Shown piece by piece: positions 7,653 through 15,727 of a stretch of DNA of 57,486 bases. The first letter of the stretch is position 1; the number at the start of each line of letters is the position of its first letter. A program made the translations under genes and the position numbers. Below the pieces are notes generated by a model. It was not told where the DNA came from and did no database searches. It was given only the letters and a program-made list of their open reading frames with translations. Source of the stretch: Bacteroidales bacterium UBA4345 (GTDB taxonomy: Bacteria > Bacteroidota > Bacteroidia > Bacteroidales > Paludibacteraceae); contig DGTD01000081.1 in assembly GCA_002396385.1 (NCBI GenBank), positions 1 through 57,486 of the forward strand, in the 5' to 3' direction.

Positions 7653-8687
7653 ATGGCTGAAAAACAACGAAACTCTTCTATCGAACTGCTTCGCATTCTG
7701 GCGACTGTAATGGTTATATCTGTCCATTTCAGTATTTGGTATATACCTATGGACAGCTTCTCTTTTACATTGTCTGACATTTCTCGTGTCAGTATCGGTG
7801 CATGGGGAATTGTTAGTGTCAATTGTTTCCTGATTATTTCCGGCTGGTATGGAATACACCTCAAGCTCAAGTCGGTCTGGAAAATGGCGGAAATGTTGTT
7901 CGTTGTTTTCGTCCCTTTTTACCTTGCCTCGTGTATTATGGGTAAAGATGTGTTGTCGGTCAACCGCCTGACTGAGAGTCTTATGGTATTCTCTTCCACA
8001 AATTATTATGTGCAAGACTATATGATGCTCATGTTCCTCTCTCCTGTATTGAACGCCTTTGTCGAGAAATACAGAGGAAAAATGTTGAAGTGGGTGCTTA
8101 TGTTCGCATTCTTGCTGTTTTGGATGTGTTGCGTCCGTACAAAGAACGACTTGTTGTTTATGCATGCCGGTCAGACGCTGATTCATTTTGTGCTTATTTA
8201 TCTGATGGCCCGTACGGCTTCCGAGTACAAAGATGTGATAGTGCGGAAGAAAGCCTCTTTCTATTTCGGCATATACGCGGCCTGCACTGTGGTTATCGCT
8301 GTTATGGGGGCGTGCCGGCTGAGGTGGTGGTGCTATTTCGACAACCCTTTTATCTTGTTGTCTTCTTTCTGCCTTTTCTTCGGTTTCTTGAAGTTGGAGA
8401 TAAGGAGCCGTGTAGTCAATTTCTTGGCGGGAAGCGTATTCACGGCTTACTTGGTGCATACTACGCAACCGGCCCTCGACTACCTTCGCGATTGGGATAA
8501 CCAACTGTTCGCCGACTATCCGTATGAGATCTACTTCTTTATGATGTGGGCCATTGTGATAGGTGTTGTGCTGCTAAGCATTTTTTACGACAAACTGTTG
8601 CGGGGCGTCATTCTAGCTCCGGTCAGTACCTTCCTTTTCAACAAGATTTCCAACATTGGTTTTATGAAGAAAAACCTGTTGGATTGA
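7653..8687 (+). CDS. Acyltransferase family 3 membrane protein (1)
   Basis: This 344-residue multi-spanning protein opens with RNSSIELLRILATVMVISVHF, the first helix of acyltransferase-3 enzymes, which O-acylate (often O-acetylate) surface polysaccharides at the inner membrane. About ten hydrophobic helices follow, and the histidine in that helix (VISVHF) is the expected catalytic one. It is tightly coupled to upxY. The acceptor sugar cannot be told from sequence. A related but distinct paralogue lies directly downstream. Confidence 0.82.
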   Translation: MAEKQRNSSIELLRILATVMVISVHFSIWYIPMDSFSFTLSDISRVSIGAWGIVSVNCFLIISGWYGIHLKLKSVWKMAEMLFVVFVPFYLASCIMGKDVLSVNRLTESLMVFSSTNYYVQDYMMLMFLSPVLNAFVEKYRGKMLKWVLMFAFLLFWMCCVRTKNDLLFMHAGQTLIHFVLIYLMARTASEYKDVIVRKKASFYFGIYAACTVVIAVMGACRLRWWCYFDNPFILLSSFCLFFGFLKLEIRSRVVNFLAGSVFTAYLVHTTQPALDYLRDWDNQLFADYPYEIYFFMMWAIVIGVVLLSIFYDKLLRGVILAPVSTFLFNKISNIGFMKKNLLD

Positions 8688-8734
8688 GTTTTCTTTTTTT
8701 GTAGGCAGGACTTTTGTTGGCCAATCATTGACTG

Positions 8735-9766
8735 ATGAGAAACGAAAAGAACGAACTTATAAGTCTGACCCTCGACGACTCTATGTTCTTGAAGGGGTTC
8801 GCTATATTGTTGGTCCTTTTCCACCACCTGTTTTATAAACAGTATGGCCTATACGACGATTTTACCGTCGGAGGTTTCAATGTGGTACAGTCTGTTTCGT
8901 ACCAGTGCACATTCTGTATTTCCGTATTTGCCTTCCTAACTGCCTATGGACTAACCTCGCAGTTGAAAGACCGGAAATGGAGTGTGGTCTCTTTCTATGT
9001 GAAGAGGCTCGTCAAATTATATATGAACTATTGGCTGGTTTTTCTGATATTCGTGCCAATAGGGGTATTCGTATTTAACAGGTCGCTGTCTTCGGTTTAT
9101 GGTGATTATGTTTCTCTGAAACTTTTCGCCGATTTTTTTGCGTTGCTGAATATGGTTGGTCTGTATGGGTATAATGTGACGTGGTGGTATATTTCGGCTG
9201 TCGTTGTCCTATATTTGTGCTTCCCGTTGTTTTATAGGTTGGCAAAAATCAGGTTATGGTTGGTGTTGCTGGTGGCTTTAGTCGTTTTCTCAATCCACCA
9301 TTCAAATACGTTCACTGTACGGATGCTTATTCCTGCTTTTTCGTTAGGCATTGTTTTGAATATGCGCCCTTTGCCCATGAGGGGAAATGCCGTTTTGTGG
9401 CTTGTGTTACTGGTTTTGGCGTTCGTGTCGCGTTTTTTTATTAAAGGATACACCTACCCGATTTTATACGATTCTCTTCTGGCCGTTTTGACAATAGTAT
9501 TTTTTAAACATCTGAGCGTACCAAAAATTGTTCATAGGGCATTTTCTTTTGTGGGAAAGCACAGCATGAACATTTTCCTGACGCATACGTTCATTTATTT
9601 ATATTGGTTCCGCGACTATATTTATATGTCGCGTTGTCCTTTGGTAATCTTTCTTTTTCTTTTGTTCTCTTGTTTGTTGGTCTCTATCATCTTGAATAAA
9701 GTAAAGGAAGTTTCTGGTTATGACCGTCTTGTTGAAAACTTGCTGAGACGGACAGAAAACCGTTGA
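8735..9766 (+). CDS. Acyltransferase family 3 membrane protein (2)
   Basis: This second 343-residue acyltransferase-3 member has LKGFAILLVLFHHLFYKQYG as its opening helix, with the conserved His-His pair, and around ten membrane segments. It ends with the typical FVGKHSMNIFLTHTF helix. It differs strongly from the gene at 7653, so two different O-acylation reactions, or acylation of two residues, are likely. The gap to the preceding gene is 47 nt. Confidence 0.82.
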   Translation: MRNEKNELISLTLDDSMFLKGFAILLVLFHHLFYKQYGLYDDFTVGGFNVVQSVSYQCTFCISVFAFLTAYGLTSQLKDRKWSVVSFYVKRLVKLYMNYWLVFLIFVPIGVFVFNRSLSSVYGDYVSLKLFADFFALLNMVGLYGYNVTWWYISAVVVLYLCFPLFYRLAKIRLWLVLLVALVVFSIHHSNTFTVRMLIPAFSLGIVLNMRPLPMRGNAVLWLVLLVLAFVSRFFIKGYTYPILYDSLLAVLTIVFFKHLSVPKIVHRAFSFVGKHSMNIFLTHTFIYLYWFRDYIYMSRCPLVIFLFLLFSCLLVSIILNKVKEVSGYDRLVENLLRRTENR

Positions 9767-9810
9767 ATGGAGGCAGCAAGATTTAGAGAAGGAAAGTAAA
9801 TTCGACAAAA

Positions 9811-10935
9811 ATGAAAAAGTTAGCAATAATAGGTGCCAGTTATCTGCAGGCCCCCCTCGTAAGGAAAGCGAAAGAAATGGGACTTTACACCCTCTGTTTC
9901 GCCTGGAGGGACGGTGCTGTTTGTGCTGAAATTGCTGATGAGTTTTACGATATATCGATTGTTGAGAAAGACCAGATAATAGCGGTATGCCAGAAGGTCG
10001 GCATCGATGGCATCTGTACCATAGCGTCAGATGTGGCCGCCCCTACGGTCGCTTATGTGGCTGAGAAGATGGGGCTGGTATCGAACTCTTACGAGAGTGC
10101 GGTCAGGGCGAACAACAAGTATCTGATGCGGAATTGTCTGAAATCGGCCGGTGTGCCCTGCCCAGATTATCAGATGGTCCGTTCTTACGACGAGGTCGAA
10201 AAGTCGAACCTGGCGTTTCCGCTGATTGTGAAACCGTCTGACCGGTCTGGTTCTTTAGGGGTGACCAAGGTGGCGGACGCCGACTCGCTTGAAAACGCAT
10301 TGAACACTGCTTTAGACTGCTCTTTTGGAAAACAGGCTATGGTGGAGCAATATATCGAGGGCCGGGAAATAAGTGTGGAATTTATCTCATACAGGGGCTC
10401 TCATTACCCTTTGCAGATTACCGACAAGGTTACTACCGGGGCTCCGCATTTTGTGGAACTGGAACACCACCAGCCGGCTAATCTGACGGAAAAACAGTTC
10501 TCGCAAATATATAGTATTACTGAAAATGCGCTGAACGCTTTGGGTCTGACCAATGGTGCTTCGCACTCTGAATACAAAATCACGGACGACGGAAAAATTT
10601 ATGTAATGGAGATTGCCGGACGAATGGGAGGCGATTTTATCGGGTCTGATTTAGTGCGTTTGTCTACCGGATACGATTTTGTCAAAGGGGTGATAGAGGT
10701 GGCTTTGGGCGACTTCGAAACACCGGTTAAAAGCGAACACAACCATTCGGGTGTTTATTTCCTATGTGCGGAGACCCGCAATTTGGCGCCTGTGGTGTCT
10801 GGTTGGAAAACTTATCCGGAAATTGTGGAAGGAAGCCTGAACGACCAGCCGTTGGTGGCAGTGAAATGCAGTGCCGACAGAAGCGGATATGTTATTTATA
10901 AAGACAGCAAAAAATGGAGCCCTCTAAAAAAATAA
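9811..10935 (+). CDS. ATP-grasp carboxylate-amine ligase (1)
   Basis: The 374-residue protein has a pre-ATP-grasp Rossmann-like region (KLAIIGASYLQAPLVRKA) followed by ATP-grasp features: the nucleotide-binding VKPSDRSGSLGV, the EQYIEGREISVE strand and the metal-binding region VMEIAGRMGGDF near residue 270. The family forms C-N bonds from a carboxylate and an amine through an acyl-phosphate. Its 3' end overlaps the next ATP-grasp gene by 22 nt, and an amino-sugar transaminase follows. I infer that the pair attaches an amino acid or small acid to an aminosugar or builds that substituent. Confidence 0.8.
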   Translation: MKKLAIIGASYLQAPLVRKAKEMGLYTLCFAWRDGAVCAEIADEFYDISIVEKDQIIAVCQKVGIDGICTIASDVAAPTVAYVAEKMGLVSNSYESAVRANNKYLMRNCLKSAGVPCPDYQMVRSYDEVEKSNLAFPLIVKPSDRSGSLGVTKVADADSLENALNTALDCSFGKQAMVEQYIEGREISVEFISYRGSHYPLQITDKVTTGAPHFVELEHHQPANLTEKQFSQIYSITENALNALGLTNGASHSEYKITDDGKIYVMEIAGRMGGDFIGSDLVRLSTGYDFVKGVIEVALGDFETPVKSEHNHSGVYFLCAETRNLAPVVSGWKTYPEIVEGSLNDQPLVAVKCSADRSGYVIYKDSKKWSPLKK

Positions 10936-12152
10936 TGATTATCGGTGCGGGTGCTGGTCAAGTGCCGCTGATTGTGGAGGCGAAAAAAAGGGGATTGTCA
11001 ACCCTTGTCGTTTCTCCCGACGGACCTTATCCGGGCATTGCGTTAGCCGACAAGCAAATAAGGGAGGACATCTATAGTAAAGACAAACTGGTGGAAATTG
11101 CAAAGACGGAACAAATCGATTTTGTTTTGTCTGATCAGTCAGATTTCGCAGTCCCGACTGTTGCCTATATAGCAGAGCATTTGGGACTGAAGGGAAATTC
11201 GGTCACAACCGCTGAAATATTTACCAATAAACACCGACAAAGGGAATTCTGTAAGGAAAATGGACTTAAAGTCCCTGCCTTTAACCTGCTTAAATGTCTG
11301 GCAGATGCAGACAAAGTCGGCTTCGCCTTACCATGGATCGTAAAGCCGACCGACAGCCAGGGCAGCAGGGGAATTTCTGTCATAACAGACAAAGCGCAGC
11401 TGCCGGCCGCCTATGCCGATGCCCTCAAATACTCAAAGAAGGGAGAGGTTATCGTTGAGGAGTATTTCCAAGGCAGCGAGGTCGTGTGTGAGGGTTGCGT
11501 CATCGAGGGGAAGTATTACAATTTCGCCTTCGCTGACCGGACCTATTTCAATTTGGAGGGTAAGTTTATTCCTTCATCAACCGTCTTCCCCTCCAACATA
11601 CCTTGTGGAGTGAAGAACGATATTCTAAGGCAGGAAGCGTGTATCGCAAAACTTGCGAATGCCAGTTTCGGAATCGTCCATTCCGAATACCTATATAATG
11701 GACAAGGCGATTTCCGGCTTGTTGAGACTGCTCTTAGGGGCGGTGGCGTGTACATATCGTCGCACCTTATTCCATTGACCATTGGCATCGACCCGACGAA
11801 CCTTTTACTCGATTATCTGCTTTCTGGCACCGAAAAGGTGATGGAAGTACTCGATAAAAAGAAAGTGCACGGCAGTGCCGGCTATTTTTGTTTCTATTTG
11901 GAAAACGGGCTTGTCGACAAGGTTGAAGGCATCGACTTGGTGAAGTCAAACCCTAATGTGGTGATGGCGGAGGTCGACGAAGTGAAAGCCGGATACCGCT
12001 ATCCGGGACTGGAACATAAAGGATTCCGGAAAGGGCCGTTTCTGGTAAAGGGAAACTCGCGGACTGACGTGGAAAAAATCTACCGCTGGATAACCGACAA
12101 CTATAAGGTTTTCCAGAACCATAATAACTATAATTCTGTAATTTGGAAGTAA
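10914..12152 (+). CDS. ATP-grasp carboxylate-amine ligase (2)
   Basis: The 412-residue product is a diverged paralogue of the preceding ATP-grasp protein, starting within its 3' end. It shows the N-terminal IMIIGAGAGQVPLIVEAKKRG dinucleotide-like fold, VKPTDSQGSRGIS for ATP binding, EEYFQGSEVVCEG and a FRLVETALRGGG metal-site region. Two different ATP-grasp enzymes in a row suggest two successive ligations or a two-component substituent. It lies 10 nt before the aminotransferase gene. The substrate is not known. Confidence 0.8.
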   Translation: MEPSKKIMIIGAGAGQVPLIVEAKKRGLSTLVVSPDGPYPGIALADKQIREDIYSKDKLVEIAKTEQIDFVLSDQSDFAVPTVAYIAEHLGLKGNSVTTAEIFTNKHRQREFCKENGLKVPAFNLLKCLADADKVGFALPWIVKPTDSQGSRGISVITDKAQLPAAYADALKYSKKGEVIVEEYFQGSEVVCEGCVIEGKYYNFAFADRTYFNLEGKFIPSSTVFPSNIPCGVKNDILRQEACIAKLANASFGIVHSEYLYNGQGDFRLVETALRGGGVYISSHLIPLTIGIDPTNLLLDYLLSGTEKVMEVLDKKKVHGSAGYFCFYLENGLVDKVEGIDLVKSNPNVVMAEVDEVKAGYRYPGLEHKGFRKGPFLVKGNSRTDVEKIYRWITDNYKVFQNHNNYNSVIWK

Positions 12153-12162
12153 ATCGGCAGTC

Positions 12163-13299
12163 ATGTTGAAAATTCCCTTTAATAAGCCTTACCTTACAGG
12201 AAAAGAGGCTCATTATATGTACCAGGCTGTCAGCGCCGGCAAATTGTCGGGGAATGGCACGTATACAAAACTATGCCAATCTTTTTTCGAAGAAAAATAC
12301 GGCTTTAAAAAGGCATTGCTGACAACCTCTTGTACCGATGCCTTAGAAATGTGCGCTATTTTGTGCGGTGTGGGGCCGGGCGACGAGGTCATCGTACCGT
12401 CCTACACGTTTGTTTCTTCTGCTCTGGCTTTTGTCCGTCAAGGGTGCAAAATAGTTTTTGCCGACTCTATGGCAAAAAATCCAAATATCGACGCCGAAAA
12501 GTTGGAAGCGCTAGTTACACCGAAAACCAAGGTCATTGTCCCTGTCCATTATGCCGGAGTGGCGTGCGATATGGATGCAATTATGGAAATTGCAGAGAAA
12601 TATGGCCTGTTGGTGGTTGAAGATGCCGCCCAGGCTGTCGATTCATACTATAAAGGCCGTCCGCTTGGGAGTATAGGCCATTTGGCAGCCTTCTCTTTTC
12701 ATGAGACAAAGAACATTATTGCAGGCGAGGGCGGACTTTTGGCCATAAACGATGAGCGCTTTATCAGACGTGCTGAGATAATTTGGGAGAAGGGAACGAA
12801 CCGCTCAGAGTTTTTCCGTGGCGAGGTCAACAAATACGGTTGGGTAGACACGGGCTCCTCGTTTCTGCCTTCCGAGGTCATCTCTGCCTTCCTATGGGCG
12901 CAGTTAGAGGAAATTGAGTCTATCCAGGAAAAAAGGAAGTCGCTTTGGAACTTGTATTATAGCGGATTGTCGGTTTTGCAAGACAAGGGCCTTGTTCGTC
13001 TGCCCCAAATACCTGGTTTTGCCACAAACAATGCGCATATGTTCTATATGGTGTGCCGGAGTCTGGAAGAGCGGACCGCATTAATCGCTTATCTGAAAGA
13101 GCGTGGGGTGTTGTCGGTTTTCCATTACCAGAGTCTGCACAAAAGCGAATTCTATAAGAAGAATTATACCCAGATACCCGACTTGCCTTTCGCTGACTTG
13201 TATTCCGACCAACTGGTACGGTTGCCTATGTATTACGAGTTGGGTGCCGATCAGGTGGAAACCATTCTTTCTTTTATAAGGGATTTTTATGCGGAATAA
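12163..13299 (+). CDS. wecE: dTDP-4-amino-4,6-dideoxygalactose transaminase, WecE/RffA-like
   Basis: This PLP-dependent DegT/DnrJ/EryC1 aminotransferase (378 residues) is recognisably WecE-like along its length: GKLSGNGTYT, PGDEVIVPSYTFVS, VIVPVHYAGVACDMD, VVEDAAQ (D154) and SFHETKN with the PLP lysine K183, then KGTNRSEFFRGEV. WecE converts dTDP-4-keto-6-deoxyglucose to dTDP-Fuc4N. No rmlA or rmlB is in the window, so the dTDP-sugar must come from elsewhere. The free 4-amine it makes is a natural acceptor for the neighbouring ATP-grasp enzymes (inference). The gene overlaps the following GT by 11 nt. Confidence 0.88.
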   Translation: MLKIPFNKPYLTGKEAHYMYQAVSAGKLSGNGTYTKLCQSFFEEKYGFKKALLTTSCTDALEMCAILCGVGPGDEVIVPSYTFVSSALAFVRQGCKIVFADSMAKNPNIDAEKLEALVTPKTKVIVPVHYAGVACDMDAIMEIAEKYGLLVVEDAAQAVDSYYKGRPLGSIGHLAAFSFHETKNIIAGEGGLLAINDERFIRRAEIIWEKGTNRSEFFRGEVNKYGWVDTGSSFLPSEVISAFLWAQLEEIESIQEKRKSLWNLYYSGLSVLQDKGLVRLPQIPGFATNNAHMFYMVCRSLEERTALIAYLKERGVLSVFHYQSLHKSEFYKKNYTQIPDLPFADLYSDQLVRLPMYYELGADQVETILSFIRDFYAE

Positions 13300-14593
13300 C
13301 AGCCCGAAGGTTTTGTTTCTCTCTTCCGTCAGCCCTTTCCATGGGCCGGGTGCCACTATTATAGACTACTATAACGCCTTTCGGCAGGAAAACATCGACG
13401 CTGACTTCTTGCTTTGCGAGCAAGAGGTGGGAGACGACCGTTGGAATTATGTTTTCGAGAAAGACAGACGTCCTTTGTTGCAGAGGCTCTACACCTGGTT
13501 TAACAAACATATTCTTTGTAAAAGAAGATTCTTCAAACAGAAAACTGGACATTTCTTTTTCTACAAGTACGAGGAACTCCCTCCTGTAATGAACAGGTAC
13601 CTGTTGAAAAAGATTACGAAGAAATACGATTTGGTGATTGTGCATTTCTGGTTGGAAATGCTGAATTTTTCTTCCATTAAAGCCATATACGATAAAATCC
13701 ATTGCCAGTTTCAGTTCCTGGGGGTCGATTATTCGCAAATGTCGGGCGGCTGTCACTTTATTGGAGACTGCACTGGTTATAAAGACGGCTGTAGAACTTG
13801 TGAGGCGGTAACTCCGTTGTGGTGTAACAACTTTGCCGCACACAATGTAAAATATAGGAAAAGGGTTTATGACGAGGTGAAACCTGTTGTGTGGGGTAAT
13901 GCCTATATGCAGCAGTTCTATCGGGAGGCTTATTTGTTGAAAGACGCCCGTTGTGAAACCTCTTTACCACTGATCAACACGGAACTTTTCAAACCCCTCG
14001 ACAAGGCGGTTGCCCGAAAACATTTGGATATTGACGAGTCCGCATTTGTTTTGTCGTTCGGCAGTCAGAAGTTGAACGACGAGCGAAAAGGGATAAAATA
14101 CCTCATCAGGGCTCTGAATATCCTTTCCGCTATGCTGGATGAGGAAGAACGATCGAAAGTATTGGTACTGACTGCAGGAGATACAAAGGGAGAACTGGAA
14201 AAACAGATACCATTCAAACAGAAGAATCTGGGCTATCTGAAGACCGAACAGTTGGTGCAATTCTACTCGGCTTCGTCAGTCTTTTTGTCGCCTTCGGTGA
14301 ACGATGCCGGACCGCTTATGGTCAACCATTCCCTGTCTTGCGGAACACCGGTGGTTGCTTTCGAGATGGGAACAGCCCTAGATTGTGTGAAAGGTCACAA
14401 TACCGGTTTTTGTGTGGAACTGCGAAACGCAGACGCTTTTGCAGATGCAGTCTGTAAACTGTTCAGAATGCCGGCGGCCGAATATGACGGCATGTGTGCC
14501 GATTGTCGCGAATATGCCCAAATGCACTATTCGTATAAGGAGAAGGTAAAACACTTGTTGGTGGTTTTCAATAAGTATGCCGGGCAGAAATGA
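13289..14593 (+). CDS. Glycosyltransferase family 4
   Basis: The 434-residue GT-B enzyme has an N-terminal FHGPGATIIDYYNAF acceptor region, a cysteine-rich stretch (GGCHFIGDCTGYKDGCRTC, about 151-169) like that in several capsule GT4 enzymes, and a C-terminal nucleotide-sugar domain with SPSVNDAGPLMVNHSLSCG and GTPVVAFE. The usual EX7E first glutamate is replaced here by Asp in NDAGPL. It starts inside the end of the aminotransferase gene, so it probably transfers the aminosugar made by it. It is the last gene of the higher-GC part of the locus. Confidence 0.85.
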   Translation: MRNNSPKVLFLSSVSPFHGPGATIIDYYNAFRQENIDADFLLCEQEVGDDRWNYVFEKDRRPLLQRLYTWFNKHILCKRRFFKQKTGHFFFYKYEELPPVMNRYLLKKITKKYDLVIVHFWLEMLNFSSIKAIYDKIHCQFQFLGVDYSQMSGGCHFIGDCTGYKDGCRTCEAVTPLWCNNFAAHNVKYRKRVYDEVKPVVWGNAYMQQFYREAYLLKDARCETSLPLINTELFKPLDKAVARKHLDIDESAFVLSFGSQKLNDERKGIKYLIRALNILSAMLDEEERSKVLVLTAGDTKGELEKQIPFKQKNLGYLKTEQLVQFYSASSVFLSPSVNDAGPLMVNHSLSCGTPVVAFEMGTALDCVKGHNTGFCVELRNADAFADAVCKLFRMPAAEYDGMCADCREYAQMHYSYKEKVKHLLVVFNKYAGQK

Positions 14594-14653
14594 CGTTGTT
14601 TGATGATTAGGTTGTGTAGGAAATCCTGTTTAGAAAAATCGTAAGATAATAAG

Positions 14654-14896
14654 ATGGAAGGCGCACCTCGTACAATAGAAAGTGACATTGTTCAATTCTG
14701 TGTCATTGTAATTGAAACGGCAGCCCGTAAAATGAATGTCTCTACGCAGGAACTGGTGCAAAGACTAGATGCTCAGGGACTTATTGACGGTCGGCTGATT
14801 AAATTTTACGAAACCCTTCATACGCAGTCTGCGGACTATGTCGCTGATGATATTATAGAAACCCTTTACAATTACGAAAATGACGAAGTGCAATAG
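14654..14896 (+). CDS. DUF3791 protein (first antitoxin-like partner)
   Basis: This 80-residue acidic helical protein (IESDIVQFCVIVIETAARKM, then FYETLHTQSADYVADDIIE) matches DUF3791, a small family nearly always found beside DUF3990. It overlaps the DUF3990 gene by 17 nt. By architecture it is the likely antitoxin or chaperone of the neighbouring ADP-ribosyltransferase-like protein. It lies 60 nt after the GT4 gene, inside the capsule locus and on the same strand. Confidence 0.72.
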   Translation: MEGAPRTIESDIVQFCVIVIETAARKMNVSTQELVQRLDAQGLIDGRLIKFYETLHTQSADYVADDIIETLYNYENDEVQ

Positions 14897-15389
14897 CCTT
14901 GTTCTTTATCATGGGGCGACATCTGTGGTACGGGAACCTTTGACACATGTGGGGCGTCCTGACCTTGATTTTGGCCCGGGGTTTTATTTGACAAACGATA
15001 GAGAACAGGCTGAAAAATGGGCAAAAACAAAGGCGTCGAGAAGAAAAAACACAACTGCTGTACTGAATATATTTACCTTTGAGCAAGAGCTCTTTCTGTG
15101 CGACTCTTCTTATAAAACTTGCGTTTTCCTGCATTACGATGTTGAATGGCTTAATTTTGTTGCGGCCAGTAGGAAGGGGAATCAACCATGGAAAGCGTAT
15201 GATTGGATAGAGGGAGGAATTGCGAATGATAGTGTTATTAGCACAATTGACGCATATGTTGATGGTATTATGTCAGCAGAGATAGCTTTGGGTAGATTGG
15301 TCAATGAGGAATTAAAACACCAAATTTGTATCAGAAATCAGAAGATTATTGATAGTTATTTGTCGTTTGACGGGTATATAGAATTGTAA
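14880..15389 (+). CDS. DUF3990 ADP-ribosyltransferase-like putative toxin
   Basis: The 169-residue product shows the DUF3990 pattern: LYHGATSVV (the His of an ART H-Y-E/Q triad) near residue 10, LDFGPGFYLTNDREQAEKWA with the Tyr at about 37, and a C-terminal HQICIRNQKIIDSYLSF where related proteins carry the third catalytic residue. The fold resembles ADP-ribosyltransferases, so NAD-dependent modification of a target is a reasonable guess, not shown. It is flanked by two small DUF3791 genes, overlapping the first by 17 nt and the second by one gap base. The arrangement suggests a toxin-antitoxin or defence module. Confidence 0.72.
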   Translation: MTKCNSLVLYHGATSVVREPLTHVGRPDLDFGPGFYLTNDREQAEKWAKTKASRRKNTTAVLNIFTFEQELFLCDSSYKTCVFLHYDVEWLNFVAASRKGNQPWKAYDWIEGGIANDSVISTIDAYVDGIMSAEIALGRLVNEELKHQICIRNQKIIDSYLSFDGYIEL

Positions 15390-15390
15390 A

Positions 15391-15624
15391 ATGGCAGCAA
15401 AAGAAATTGAATACAAAGCGATGAAGGACTATATCTTGTATCGTAAAATATCTCGCATCATAATACAACTTTCCGAGGAACTTCAAATACCGTCTAAGCG
15501 TGCACTTATGCTTTTCTATAACACCACAGTCGGCCAGCAACTTCATGACCCCAAATATGGTTACCAAATTATGTCCGACACCTATATAGTAAACGACATC
15601 AAGTCGGAATTGGCAAACCGGTAG
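15391..15624 (+). CDS. DUF3791-like protein (second partner)
   Basis: This 77-residue protein begins two bases after the DUF3990 stop. YRKISRIIIQLSEELQIPSKRALMLFYNT and YIVNDIKSELANR resemble the longer DUF3791 type that accompanies DUF3990. It is not closely similar to the first DUF3791 gene, so the two may have separate jobs (neutralisation versus DNA binding, for example). About 100 nt without a gene separate it from wzx. Confidence 0.65.
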   Translation: MAAKEIEYKAMKDYILYRKISRIIIQLSEELQIPSKRALMLFYNTTVGQQLHDPKYGYQIMSDTYIVNDIKSELANR

Positions 15625-15727
15625 GGGAGGGACGGTTCTGTGTTTACAAAAGGCACAAATACGAAATACACCGGGGGTGCAGCAGATGAATTTACTTGTT
15701 TCCGGTTAATAAAGGTTCTGAATTTTT

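Noticed and set aside
7059..8504. A 481-codon open frame on the minus strand opposite upxY and the first acyltransferase
   Set aside because: It is antisense to two well-supported genes, is rich in His/Arg/Gln as expected of a reverse-frame shadow, and has no recognisable motif.
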